A program made the translations under genes and the position numbers. From Tigriopus japonicus (lineage: Eukaryota > Arthropoda > Copepoda > Harpacticoida > Harpacticidae), in assembly GCA_010645155.1 (NCBI GenBank), contig CM021323.1, forward strand, positions 3,579,922 through 3,643,921: DNA of 64,000 nucleotides, in the 5' to 3' direction. Below the pieces are notes generated by a model that worked only from the letters and a program-made list of their open reading frames with translations, did no database searches and was not told where the DNA came from. Positions 24,714 to 38,006 of the stretch are shown in pieces. Every line of letters starts with the position of its first letter. The first letter of the stretch is position 1.

Positions 24714-27700
24714 TGATCATTTGAATGACTCCGGAGCTAATATGAGGTAGAAGACCGCCCTAGAGTGGACTTTACTGTCAGGGAAATAACAACAACAACG
24801 TCATGACAACGGAGACTGGGGATGGGGAGAACCAACCGGTCTCAGTAACCACGGTACCGGGCTTTGCAAGCTTGGACAGAGGAAACATTTCCTAATGGAC
24901 CAGCTGTTCCGAACCACTTTTATCTTTTTTTAGAGCGCCTCTTCCGATTCCGCCGGTTTTTGGCTAAGCACGCAAGTTTGGTTGATTTTAGGCACGATAA
25001 TTTATGCTGTTCAAGATCCTTTGATCTGTCAAAACTATAAATACATTGCGTATTGCCATGGCTCGCCCTTAGATAGGACTGTCTTTCTCAAACCTTCATT
25101 CACCTTTATGAGGTTAATCTTATGGACCAGGGGTTCCGCATAAGTGGCAAATCCGCATCGTTCAATTGCAAATGAATCACAGCAACACATAAGCATGTCT
25201 CTCTCTCTCTACCTCACAATGATCCCATGGCTTAATGATCTCAGAGACGGATTTCAAGCATTGACGCCGTTTTTCGTGCCGACTAATCCCCACCGAGATT
25301 CCGTAATCTCCCGCGGTATTTAGCATTTAGGCCACTTCAGAGCATATTTGACTAGACAATTCAAAAAAATTCCCGGCATTACGCGAATCGATGGAAGGCT
25401 CCAGCAATCATTCAAGACATTCATTCCACAGGCAGTACTATCGAATAACATTTCAGGCCAATCAAGTTTGCGGTCAAACCATCAACCTCGAACACCACCA
25501 ATGCTCTTCAGATGATGTGGATGTCCAGTGTTCGGATGAGTCGGACAATAGTGCTACCAACATACATGCTGTACATGCGAATGCATTGACGAGACAGGTA
25601 GTAAGGCAATAAAGCAAAAGCTCAGTAAATCAAACAGGCGGTCGTCATGCACAACGGCAAATATGGGATCGGTGACATGGATAGAATGAAGTCCTGCGAG
25701 CAATTCGTCCAGAGCAACTAGGCATATAAGCTGAATCCATCATCCATTAGATGTTGTGGAAATAAAATATATATACTGGAGTAGTAGAAGTTCATAGGGG
25801 GAAAAAGAAGACGAGAGCGATCAAGCGACAAGCCTCTACTCCAATATGTAACTATCTGTGGATGTCGTACATGGTCCGTTCGTACGAATCTAGGGCGCAG
25901 GAAAAGAAGCAAACAGACCAGACCCGAAGGCTCCCAAACCAATGCCTCCGACGACCACCAACAGGCAATCAATGCCTCCACCAACCAATAGGTTCGTTCT
26001 GCCGAGAGAGATACCATGGAAACATAAAACACGCAAACTTCTTGTGATATTATAGATGTTCATGACGATGATGATGATGATGATCGCAGTCCGCGCTCAA
26101 GCGCATCCAAAGCCAACCGTCACTCAAAACCACTTGATTTGATATTCAATATCGAGTGTTCCAAAGAACTGAAGCACTTTCAAAACCCAAGCGAACGAGC
26201 ATGAAGTGGTTCCGAATTTCATCCACCTGTCGGTCGGTATGCACGCGGACTTATTAGCATTCGCAGTGGTGCAACAATCACTGCTCCAATCCAAGTGAAT
26301 CCTTCCTGCTTACTTGGCCATGCGGTCATTCTGTCACGGTGTGAATATCATTCATTTGAGCTCAACGCTCCATGTCTACTTACTTACTAAATAACTCAGA
26401 GAGTACTACACACTCTCGCATAAATAAAACAAACACCCCCCCTGCGCAAACCATGAACCAAATCTTCTTGACGGCCAATTTCATACTTCACAACCGATCT
26501 CATTGGTTGCTTGTGGTGGCACACAAGCAAGATCAAATGAAGGGAAGTGTGCGGAATGCAAGCAAGTCATTATTATAACTGGTGATTCGACTGCGCTTGG
26601 CTTCCCAGGTGGTTGAGCAATCATCTTCGATATTGACCAAGAGTCACGACACTACATTTTGTGGATATGTATCAAATATTAGAGTATGCTGATTAGTGCG
26701 TTCAAACGCCAATTCACGGCTCAGTTACCTGGCTCGAAATTTGCAGCTTTTTTTGTCCACGTTGATGACAGAAGTCATTGCGGCATTGTGGCTTTTTTGG
26801 CACCCGAGAAGACTATGATCACGATCATTTTGCAGGTGTCGCTCTTTCTACCCAACATGTCTTGTTTGTTTCGAAGACACAAAGATCATGATCATCATTA
26901 TAATAATGAAAGCATGGATTGGATAGCTTCATTTGGGGCTTTTACAATGTCAAACTGGACAGAGCTGGCCAGATCCTGGGAGAGCACAATGGCATGCATA
27001 CATTGGCATTCAGTTTTAAGTAACGTACTAACAAAGGTACAACGACACGTTTGTAAGTTTAGTTTTTGGGGAAAGCCGCTCAAAGTCAGGAAACGAAAGC
27101 TAAGTAATATGAGCGATTCCAGGTCAAAGTAATTGTTTGAGCAGATCGATTGAGTAGATGATCCCTAAACTGGCTGATGTTTCCTGAACTTGGTCGAGCT
27201 GATTATTTTTACTGAATAGATATAACTCCCGGTAACCCCCGGTTCCCATACAAATGAGCTGACCTTAATAGGACTTCAAGGTACTTCCTGCTCGCACCAA
27301 AACCCAAAAACGAATGCAACTTGTGGGAATATAATGTATGTTTCAAAGTTTGGATATTTGGACAACGAAGTGCCTCTTTTGATTGCCTTGACTGCCATCA
27401 ATCAATCCATGAATTCGGTTAACAATTGTGGCAAAACTGTCTCTACCTTATTTGGGGTCGTGGAGTCTAATTGTTGTTTAATCGGCCCTCAAAACTGCAA
27501 CTGCCAGAAACAAGGACCCATTTTCGATTTGGGGTCTCAGATCCTGTGACTCGTTAGCCCAGCATTTTTTCAATCCCATACAGGTCTTATTAAGGGATCA
27601 CTCAGGCAGGAAATCGAGGGAATTTTTTTTGTCTCCTCCAAGGCTTGTTGGTCATTTCCTTCAGAAATTTCTTTCAGCATGCAGCCAGAGGAACAATTTC

Positions 27701-28687
27701 AGCAATTGGCGTGAACCTGGGAAGTAGGGAGAGAACTGCACGACGAAATCGAACACGAAAAAGAGCCACCCCACAACCATTGGATGGATAATGATGGTTC
27801 ACTTTTTTCCCAAAGGAAGGAAGTTTCCTTCACCTTCAGATGATCGTCAAGTCAGAGAGTCCGAATCGTTTTAATCGTTTGGCCGCTTCCTTTTCCCAAT
27901 GGTTCATAGCATGCCCGTTGATGAAGGAGCCCAATGCTTTATGGATCAAACAGGGAAAGGCAAAACGAAAAGGTCAGCCTTTCCTTCAACAACAAGCTTT
28001 GGTTCGGCCGAACAAGGCCGGAAGATTTCAAAATATTGACTAAACACATACCTCGCACTTTCCAGTTGGTAAATCTGGTGCTAATCCAGATAAGAATTCG
28101 AGGAATCTGACATGGCAAACTCATTGACATGTCGGGAAATCAAGCTTCAGACACAAATGCTTAAAAAGACGCAGCTTACGAATCCCTGAAACAGTCTACA
28201 AGTTCTAAGTTTATCTTGATGGCAAGCCCTCAGTGACATTTCTCTTTCTCTTTAGATCGTTCTCAAGTGCAAATCTAGTAAAGATGAACGAGAAGTGTTG
28301 CTCTATTGGCTTAGTGGAATTGATGACACTTGTGAAAGTTGTGATAAATCCTCTCAGTGTGACTTGATAGTGTCCTAGGATTGATTGAGAGTTTGTTCTT
28401 TACCTGCTGACTTGGTTCAAGTTGTGAGGAAGGTGGCAAGAGGATCCAGGAACACAAACAACACACTTCTTCGGAACACTGCCCACATCGGAATGATGAA
28501 TGGATGGATGGACGGACGGACTCGAAGTAAAATATTCTCCCACTCTTGTGAAGGTGGAGAGCGAGTCAGAGGCGAAGGTGGCGAACGGACGGTGGTGGCT
28601 TGAAGATTTGTTAAAAGGAAGTGAGCACAATTTCGTGCGTGAGCGAGTTATTGAAGAAGCGGGGACGGACGTTGCAGCGAAGGGCGA

Positions 28688-28790
28688 GGATCAGGATGAA
28701 GATCATCATGATGATCATGATGACGATGACGACGACGACGACGACGATGATGATGATAATGATGATGACGACGCCGACGACGCGGATGAT
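28688..28790. repeat. (GAT/GAC)n microsatellite
   Basis: This is an imperfect trinucleotide tract of about 100 bp, mixing GAT and GAC units. It creates an artificial Asp-rich open frame on the + strand and a His/Arg-rich one on the - strand. Confidence 0.95.
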
Positions 28791-28979
28791 AATGCCAGGC
28801 CATGAGGGTGCGGAAGGTGGAGGAGGATCTCGTCCCTTGGGAAGCGATGTCAGATCCCTGTGGCCCTGTGTGAATGAGCAAATCCATGGGGCGCTCTTGA
28901 TTCAAGCAGGACCTTTTCGCTCTCGTCTAGGAATTACACATTGCCCTCGCCACTTTAGTGAGTGCTCCAAGACAGGTAA

Positions 28980-28980
<1 letters not shown>

Positions 28981-29011
<31 letters not shown>

Positions 29012-29012
29012 G
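28981..29012. repeat. (ATC)n microsatellite
   Basis: Ten consecutive ATC units are uninterrupted. Confidence 0.95.
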
Positions 29013-29312
29013 GGCAAACAACCGCACCAAAACTGACAGCAACGGTAACAAGAACAACAACAACAATTGAGCCAACAACAGGATGTTGCTTAAGCACTGG
29101 GAACACTTCCAAAAAGCGAACCAAAGGCCGCCTTTTTCCAACGCTGGTGCCGACTCACTTCAATGGAGTGTTCCAATGAACTTTCAGGTTGTTTTCCACT
29201 CGGTCCACGTTCTGAGGGGTATTAAATCACGAAGAAGAAGTACCTCTTTGACGCGCTCTGGTTTGGCTTGGACAACAACGAGACGGTGGAGAAAGAAGCA
29301 GCTGAACAATAC

Positions 29313-29385
29313 ACCACCACCACCACCACGACGACGACAATAACGATGACGATGACAATGATGGCGATCATGATGATAAGCTCGG
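29313..29385. repeat. (ACC)n-(ACG)n-(ATG)n compound microsatellite
   Basis: ACCACCACC passes into ACGACGACG, then GATGACGATGACAATGATGG, then GATCATGATGATAA. It is a compound trinucleotide tract. Confidence 0.9.
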
Positions 29386-29620
29386 GTCCTGTGCCATGTG
29401 CATGATACATAGGATCCCTAGGAGCGTTCTTACTTTGGCCCGTTTGTCTTAGCGAGCAGGCCAAAATCGGACTTTGGAACGAGCACAGCTTTTGGACGTC
29501 TGCTTTAGAAAGAACGCGGGGAACGTTGGTTTCCCCCACATTGGTGATAATAGCTCCTACGGACCCATGAACAAGATTTTCCGTCCTTCCTTCCTTCCGT
29601 CTGTTAGTCCGTTCGTTCCA

Positions 29621-29664
29621 TGTTGGTTGGTTCCTTGGTTGGTCGATTGGTTGGTTGGTTGGCT
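29621..29664. repeat. (TTGG)n repeat
   Basis: This imperfect TTGG array is preceded by a (TTCC)n tract at 29585-29598. It is complementary to the CCAA array about 1 kb downstream. Confidence 0.9.
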
Positions 29665-30396
29665 CGTCTCACCTGGATGAGTTCTCTTTGATTGCGAGTG
29701 CCTTCGTCGCGTTCCTTTCATCATTCTAAACGGAGAGAAGCAGCAATCGTTCGTATGTAGTATTTGTAATAGCTCCATGGAACCCACTGCTATCCAGGAG
29801 GAGTGAGTATACGAGAATGCATGTCTGCTTTCCCGATTGCCGCTGTTGCTGTTGTTGTTGCAATCGGTGGTGGTGATGTTTTTGTCGTCGTCGTTGTTTT
29901 AGATCAGCAACATGGACCGCTAGCTACTACTCTCTAAAAGGGCCCTACGTGGTTACCATGCAGCGTCCGTCCGAAGCTAGGTAGGTACCGCTTGTACAAT
30001 AGTAATGTGACTGAAACTCGGAGGACCAGGTCCCTTCACCCCCCTACTTACTATGACTACGGTTGCTTTGAGTGAGGTGAGTGAGCAACTGGAAGTTGTT
30101 CTGCTCCGGGCGGTTTGTTGGGAATAAGGGGGATCGTGTTTTTAGGGCCCACCAAGAACAATTGCCAAGGAGACTCTCACACACTCGCATGTTTCAAATC
30201 AAGCCAAGAGGAGAAGCGAGAACGAACGAACAAACGAAACGGGGGGAACGAGTAAAGAGAGAGAGAGAGAGATACAAATACTAGAGTGGAGAGGGGCGAA
30301 GTAAGTTCCTAGGCCAATACTCCGTCCAACTGCTTCCACTTCTACAACAGCAGTACTTGGACTGCGACTACAGTCTATTCTTTATTATCAGGTGTT

Positions 30397-30420
30397 CACT
30401 CACTCACTCACTCACTCACT
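30397..30420. repeat. (CACT)n microsatellite
   Basis: Six perfect CACT units. Confidence 0.95.
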
Positions 30421-30664
30421 GCTCCTGGAAATAGTCAACCTTTGCCATGCGCAACCACGCACCTTCCTTTCGTGGGGACTTCACCAGCTCAAACAGGAGG
30501 GGGAGTGGTGGAAGGAAGAGCTGAAGCCGAATAAGAAAAAGGAGGAGGAGAAGGAGGCGGGTGGATCATCGAAAGTCGAGGACTTGGACGTGGAGATGAT
30601 CATCATGCAACCAAACCAAGTCGAACCACCGACGAGGATCTGGCCTCCATTGCCACACCATAAG

Positions 30665-30707
30665 AACCAACCAACCAAGCCAACCAACCAACCATCCAAC
30701 CAACGAC
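30665..30707. repeat. (CCAA)n repeat
   Basis: An imperfect CCAACCAA array, the reverse complement in kind of the TTGG array at 29621-29664. Confidence 0.9.
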
Positions 30708-33700
30708 AAAGCACGCAATGGCAAAAGAAGACGAGGGCAAATACGGGAAATTGTGACCGACCGATCGACCGATGACTATAACCCACCGACGGCTACAAAT
30801 TCGACAGCAATGACAAAAATGAAAAAGTAGTTGTGAGAGCCTCGGCAAAAAATGGCATTTAAGCAACAGAAGAGTCAACATCGGGAATGAGGGATGATCT
30901 TCATGATGAAAGGGCATTCATGTTGATGGAAATCAACCAATTCCAACTTAAACGGTTGATCATACAAGATTTACGTTAAAATTTTCCTTCCAATGTAAGA
31001 AAGCGAGGAGAAGTGATGAAGAAGATCGACATAACTAACAGCCAAATAATATGAATGATGCGAGCTCCGCCAGAGGATCGCATTTATCCTTTGCTAGTTT
31101 TCTCAATCAATGAAGCTTCACATAAAAATCACAGTTCATGAATCCAAGATGGATCAGTATCGGATAATGGTTTATCTCGTGTTCGATCAACAGTGTCTGA
31201 TTGCTTTTGTCAAGAATCCGTCTCTCTATTTGAAGAGAAGACGACTCGAAAATTCAAAGCTGATTTCTTTGCAGAAATTGCCCATGACAAACGATCTTAG
31301 ATGCTATTGCGATTCTCTTGAACGAGAAACTGCATGGAAATAGAATATCGATTCGTCAAACGTAGATGCTACTCGGTTGGTTACTGGAGTCAAACCAAAT
31401 ATCAAATGGGACGCGTTTATCTCTACCACGATGAATAATTCAAAGATCGAATTTCGTTAAAGGTTACGGTGAATTAGTTGGTCCAAAGAGGCAGGTTTTG
31501 CACAAATTGATGTCATTGTTTGTTGGCTTTTTGGTGTTTCTCTCTTATCTCAAGTTCTCAGTTTCTGGCTCAACTTCGAGTCCAGCCATGCCCATTCATA
31601 ACGTTCGCCAACATCATACCAAGACGAAGAAGAGGAAGAAAGAAAGAAGCCTTCAGGGTGAATTTAATTGCTTTTCATGCAAGCTGCTTCCCAGTCGACA
31701 TAAACCATCCATAATGATCCGGCCACATGAACTAGAACACAGAACTGTCGTGTTTGGGACGATTATCCGCGATGCAAAAGTCCCCTGCCATTGTCATGAG
31801 GCCAGTCTTATCAATCCAATTTATCAATCTATGACGAGTCCAGACACTCGGCTAAAGTTGCTCATTCTTCACGGTCTCAAACGTTACCGATGATGGGGGT
31901 TCATACATATGGCTTGCTGTGTTGAAGCGGACAACGACCCTGAGACTTTAATCTTAGAGTGGGGTTGGAAATAGCCTTTTGGCCTCCTCACGTGTTCCCC
32001 TCTTGTTCCCCCTTGTCTGGCGCTTATTTGAGGGAGAATGGAATGTGGTCCCCGTTCTCCTTCGGTCTCCCTTTCTCTTCCCCATTTCATAGTATTATTA
32101 GCGGTAGCATGAACCGTGTAGGCACTTACTTGCCAGTCGGTCGGTCGATCGGGTGAGTTCCTACCGAACCTTATACCTGTTAATCGATTAAAGATTTTTT
32201 CTCTATTGATATCACCAACTTCAGTTCCCCTTAGGAGACCTTTCCCTGGGAACTGGCTTGCCTTGAGCCAGAAAATCTGAGCCACTCAGGCGGCTCAAGC
32301 AGGGCGTCTGCCATTCCATGTTCAAAGTTCCAAAGTTGGTTTGGAATAATGGGACCTTTATAAACGTTGGACAGGACAAACGTAATATGTTTATCAAGTC
32401 CATGAATGTAAAGGAGTCAATCAAAAACCGAATAATTAGTAGATAAGGGATCAAGAGATTGAAGTGCAAGGAGATTCGATTTCCTGTCCTTGAAAAATCA
32501 AGTGGTCCTAAGCCTGAGCCAATGAACTAAAGATTGCATGATTTAACGTCCCTACTGCCGCAATAAGGAACTGTCACATGGCTGGAACGACCAAGGGAAT
32601 GCCCGACTACCATGAAGTAAGACTAGATGATGGCAAGTCCAACCAGTCCTCATGATAACTATTCAGGTTGGCAGTCTCAACCTCCCTAATGATTAAGGTA
32701 CTGAGCACATCCCTTTCATCATTTAGAACACATTCGTTGAGGTCATTGGAAGTCCATTATGCCAAACAAGCCGGTGGTCTTTATTCCCTCTCTTTCTCTC
32801 TCTCTCTTGGAAAGGACTTTGAGGTCATTCCGAGGTCACCACCATCGTACCTGTCAGGCTTGAACTCCCAACAACGAACGGCCTTGTCACTGCAGAAGGT
32901 TGCTTTAGACTTCCTAGGGGTTCAAGGCCGAAGTAGGACCATTGGCCACTCCCAAGGAGACTCTTCAAGTCTTGCCGGTTACACAAGCACGCAGGTATCC
33001 TTATGGAGCAATCAAAGTCATGCCATTCTGTGTCGGGAAGGCCTTTGGTACGAATAATATTGACCTGAAATACTCACCAAAATAAACCTGAGATCGACAT
33101 TTGATATCTATTGCATTTATTCAGATGCCAATTTTCTATGGAAGAAATTATTGTCAGATGCTAATTTGTAGCCTATCACCAATTGTGAGTTTCAGGAAAC
33201 TTATAAAAGACATTTATGAAAACAATAAAAGGTGTGCCCTTTTATCGATCTATCGATTAACACCTTGGAAACGCGTGGGTCATCATTCCAAATAAACATT
33301 TTTTCTGAATCGAAGATAACTTTGAAGTGAAGATCCATCAATCTTCAAATGACGTGTCCGCAAGTTCTCTAATCAGATAATGCACCTCAAGAGGATCGAG
33401 TTAGCTGACGAATAATGGCTCTAAAATGAATGAGCAATGGCGTTGTTAAGAGGGTTAGTAAGATCATTGCTTCATCTCGGCCAAAGGCAATCTTAATGTC
33501 ACTTAATTTAAGACAAAATATGCACAAACCAAGCGAATGTTCAAAGATCTCCATTAATAAGATCTCTTTTTGATTATTTAACTCAGTTTAATATAATGAA
33601 CACGGTAAGGAACAAACAAATTTTTGAAAATGTTTCGTAATACCTTACAACTTACGCCTTCAAACTTCACCAAACTGTTCAAGTAGTAACTACTAAATTA

Positions 33701-34492
33701 TGGAGACTTCAAGTGGTTGGCTAAAATGTTTTTACCCCAAGAGCTGCGTCACACTCATTCGAATATCAGATGAGATGCCCAAAAACATTTTTACGCTGGA
33801 CATTTTTGAAAATTTCAACTTCAGATTGAAATTCAAGCGAAATCTCAAAGAAGAAGACGCCCTTTTTAAAATTACTTTAACGAGTTAAAAACTGATGTTT
33901 CGCCGGCAATGCTTTCTTGAAATATCCAAGTCTTCGCTCCATCCAGATAATATTCGTTGCCATGCAAAATCATTAAGAATGAAGGTGTGAAGCGTTCAAG
34001 AACAACTATGAAATCGCTTTAATTAGTACAGGACCCCTTTAACTGCAAAAATAATTGACGTCAAAATCTTAAAAGAAGATGATGGAGTTTGTACAAAGTC
34101 TTCCCAATTGGAATTTTCCTTTGTAAAATTTTCCCTCTAGATTTTTTGGAATTGTGCTCCCTCTCTATAAACCTGAAAGGAAAGGAAAATGTTTTTTTTT
34201 TTTTGTAATTAGAGTTCTTGGACGATTTTAGTGGATTCCATAAAATCCAACGAAAAACGTTGTGCTTTTTTGTGTGCTTTTTCCTTGAATTGATTATGTA
34301 TGGCACTTATAAGGAAATGAAAAATATCAATCTTAGATAATCAGAATTTGCCAAACTCTCCGAGCATTGCGAGAGGTGATGTTTTTCGAGTTTTATAATG
34401 TGCCTAGATCTGAGAGCCTTTCCACAAAAATGTAATGAGCCGGTACCAATGGTTCCTTCCTCTTCCTCTTCGCCAGGACCTCCCTCCTATCC

Positions 34493-35567
34493 CACGGTGT
34501 TTCAAATGGCTTTTTGGATACCAGTTTGAAATAACCAAAGACATCTTGGCATTTTTGGACCCACAATTTAATGGGGAACAACTTTTCTTTTTTGTGTTAT
34601 GTAAGTTTATGTCCAGGGAAAAAAATACAATTTTAGCTACTTGCTAACTTCAAATCGAATAAATTCATCAGCAGGAGATATTTTTGGGTTTTAATGGTCC
34701 AGCTTTGACCCCAGAAAGCAGAAAAAAACTACAGTTTTATCAAATAACAAAGTCCCAAAGATTTTATATAACTTTTCAATGTCAAGAAATAAAATGATAT
34801 TTTTTTAGTTTTAAAGTTTATGTCAAAATAGCCAGATATATAATAGGATAGAATAATAACGTATTTTATTACTTAAAATGCATTTAACACAGGATTTTTG
34901 GCAAACATATTTCATGGCTGTTTTGAGTACACTTTGGTGTTCTTTCAGCCAAAATTACAAATAAATATGTCTAAAAGATTCATATTCAAATTTACGATTT
35001 CTTGAGGGACCATGTCCAAAATGGACTAAACTTGAAGCGTCAACCGAATATTTCAAAATGCTTAAGTATAACCCAACTTTGAGTGCCTTTGGCATTGGAA
35101 AAGATTTTTATCGCAAAACGTATTTTCAGTGCTTTTTAATTGAGATTTCAAATTAGTTTGTGCTATTTTGACATAAATTTCAAAACTCACACCAAATAAT
35201 TTTCTTTTGCAACATTATAAAGCTATATGATATCTTTGGGTATTATTTTTTGAAATAACCAGCCTTTTTTGGCTTTTTGGGTCAAAAATGGACCATTCAA
35301 AAACAAATAACTCAGCTGCTAATTTTTTTGTGTATTTCCTTTAATTTGTATTCAACAGGTTGCTACTTTGTCTTTAAATATGGATTGGATCGTTTATCAA
35401 ATTTTTTATAATCAATAGGGTGTTTAGACATAAAACTTATTTCCTGGACCTAAACATAAATTATACAAAAAAGTAAAGTTGTTCCCTATTGTATTGTGGG
35501 TCCAAAAAATGCGTAGAGGTCTTTGGGTATTTCGATCCAAATCTAAAAAGCCTTTCGAAACACCGTG
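34493..35567. mobile_element. Fold-back DNA transposon, about 1.1 kb
   Basis: The element is nearly a complete palindrome. The left arm (34493 to at least 34835) is matched in reverse by the right arm (about 35161-35567), with indels. Paired blocks include CACGGTGTTTCAAATGGCTT versus AAGCCTTTCGAAACACCGTG at the outer ends, the block containing GTTGTTCCC and TTGTGGGTCCAAAAA, and ATGTCAAAATAGC nearer the centre. CTCCTAT flanks both sides (34484-34490 and 35568-35574), giving a 9 bp duplication with 7 matches if two bases are included on each side. Very long inverted arms with an 8-9 bp duplication suit a Mutator-like or fold-back family; P or Merlin types are alternatives. No transposase frame is present, so it is non-autonomous. 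Confidence 0.85.
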
Positions 35568-37771
35568 CTCCTATGAAAAATCAAGACTAAGACCGATGAA
35601 CACTCTCAATCTATTTGCCCTAATAATTAAAAAAACTCGAAGCCAAACAACAAATCAGAAGAGTTGTCACCACAATTCTTATGGTCTCCTACGTAGATCC
35701 AGAAATTTGATCAAGTTCCATTATTCGTAGTTTTGACCTCAAACGTATAAATATGCAGTGCTCAACTATCTGTGTTTTGATTTTCCTTTTATTTCTGTGA
35801 GATTTTTTAAGCCTCTGAATAATTGATGTCAAGATTTATAAAGGATTATTTGACAATAACGGGCTTTCAAATCGAGTGAGAGAGAACTTCTCGATAAATA
35901 ACTTCTTGTACATGTACATTCTAGTGCGCTTGTACATCCTACACTCTAAGCTAGAGCATTGAGAGCAATGATAAGATAATCAAAACTAGCTACAAATGTA
36001 CCGCTGGTATTTTCTGAGACTTGAAAGTATCGGAAGTACGTATGTTGAACAATGCTAGTTCACTTTTTTCCGTTCAAATCAAGCACCTGCTAGTCCAAGT
36101 TTGCATGTGAATATTATGGCGATGTAAAAATTGAAGATCAAACTATCCGCTGGACTCGAACGACTTCTCTAGCTTATGGTAGTTTCATCAAACATCAGCA
36201 ACTTCAATGTTCAAATATCGAAATTCGTCTTTTAGGATCTCAATTGACTCTCTAATAAAGACATATTTTGACCAATCGATTTGCTGCGAATTGAAGATTT
36301 TCACTGTAACCTACCTTGTGCATTTACTTTTATTATAGGACATCGAGCATTGAGAGGCTTTTGAATTGTGCGAATAATTAAGACGTTATTTAATAGCAAC
36401 AACTAGTGTCTGAGTGAGTGTTTGTGTGTGTCTCCCTCACTCTGTTATTCGATCGAACTGGATCCGTTGGTCGTCGACGATCGTCATGTGCCACTTACAC
36501 GTACACATACACGCACGCACACAGCACTACCACCACAGTACCAAGATCATCCTCGATGCCTTGGTGCCCAAGCAATAATATTACGACAACCATGAGAATC
36601 ATTGCTTCTCTTGGTTACGGCTTTTGTTTTCCATGGCCAAGTTTTTTTTTTTGAAGAGTTTCTGACATAAGAAGTGATCAATGTAATCAAGCGAAAATGA
36701 ATCTGCTGGATCAAAGAGGGAGCAAGAAACTCGACAATTCCACAATATCACCGAGTGGTCATGACTTTCCAATTGGATTATGTGGCAAGTAGATAAGTAC
36801 TTCTAGAGTTGGGAAAATATGTCGAAGAAAGCAGAAATACTGACGCAGTGTTCAATCATTCCAAAACGCTAACAAAAAATGGTAGATAGATAAACCAGTG
36901 GCAATGGGATGGGGGGAAAAGACATGTCTCGAATCCTGCATGTCCATGAGTCTTCCGATGTCTCCAATTTTCATGAACACAAGGTGTGGTGAGTCGAGGC
37001 AATGCTCAGGCAAAGCATGCTCAGTTGAGCGTATCGTTATTTATTTCTTTGCTTGATTTGACTATGCCATTGCCATGGCTATTGCCTTTGACTTAGCCAT
37101 GGATGGCTCTTTCCGTCTTTCTCTTGTTCGTTTGACTTGGAAAACCACTCGGACGAAGAAACAATGAATGATGATGTTAACGCTACAAACATTCTCACTG
37201 CTTCTGCGGATCGTGGATTATTCGCCCCCAAATTCTAGATTTCGAATTACACCAACCAAGGGCTGTGTTTTTCAAACGAAAATTGGTTATCGGATTTTCG
37301 AATTTCAGCAATAGCGTTTTTCAAATGTCATTTTGAAGACTATTTCTATCCATTTACTAGGTTCTCTGGGTTCGTTCACTTTTAAGTTGTGCTCACGTGA
37401 CTTTCACGACTACCGTCAATGAATGAATGGCTTTTATTGAGAAACCGAAATTTCTTGTCTGAACGTTTCCCGGATTGGAAAGACACAATTACACTTGATT
37501 CGGTGGGAATCCACCTCAATCACTGATTGGACTCGTGTAACACATTCGGCATTAGATCTCCAAATTGTTCAATAAGGGTGATTCCTAAACATTGTAAAAT
37601 GAATTTGAAAATGTTTCTTGTGCACTAGATCAAGTCTGACATTGCACTAATATTCTTTTAACTACCGTGTAAGAATTAACAGTGTTAAATAGCATCAGTA
37701 CTACACTATTCAGTGTCAAACTGATGTACTTCAAGGAGTCGCAACTTTAGGGGTAAAGTAGTGCTCTAGGG

Positions 37772-38006
37772 CAGGGGTTCTCAACCTTTTTCCGGGGGAT
37801 ACCCATTTTGGCAAGGGAAATATCCGATTTACCCCCTTATGTAATGACCAATATTAAAAAATGTCAAAATACGTGAAGAAGAGAAAAACGTGCAATATTG
37901 GTCGAAAAACCCCAAGTTTTTTCCAATGTTTCCGGACACAAATTTACCCAACAGAAAGTCAAATTTACCCAATTTTGGGTAAATACCCATAGGTTGAGAA
38001 CCCCTG
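37772..38006. mobile_element. hAT-type MITE, 235 bp, with 8 bp target duplication
   Basis: The left end CAGGGGTTCTCAACCT is exactly complemented by the right end AGGTTGAGAACCCCTG. The 8 bp word CTCTAGGG directly flanks both sides (37764-37771 and 38007-38014). Terminal repeats beginning CAGNGGTTCTCAACC and 8 bp duplications with a central CTAG are hallmarks of hAT elements. The interior contains TTTACCC repeats in both orientations and no coding frame, so the element depends on a transposase encoded elsewhere. The perfect duplication implies a fairly recent insertion. Confidence 0.93.

Larger units (their letters stand above)
18476..34483. other. Gene-free stretch, microsatellite-rich from 19 to 31 kb
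   Basis: The frames here are all short, and the longest are explained by simple repeats (for example Asp-rich or Ser-rich runs over trinucleotide tracts). No frame shows a domain or spliced continuity that I can follow. A non-coding transcript or distal regulatory DNA remains possible. Listed separately are the simple repeats at 20790, 24663, 28688, 28981, 29313, 29621, 30397 and 30665. Confidence 0.5.

Noticed and set aside
26686..27132. Plus-strand frame of 148 residues
   Set aside because: It has no domain, an unusual composition and no supporting splice sites. It is within chance expectation for this length of DNA.
28500..28805. Asp-rich open frame
   Set aside because: It is explained by the GAT/GAC microsatellite rather than by a protein.
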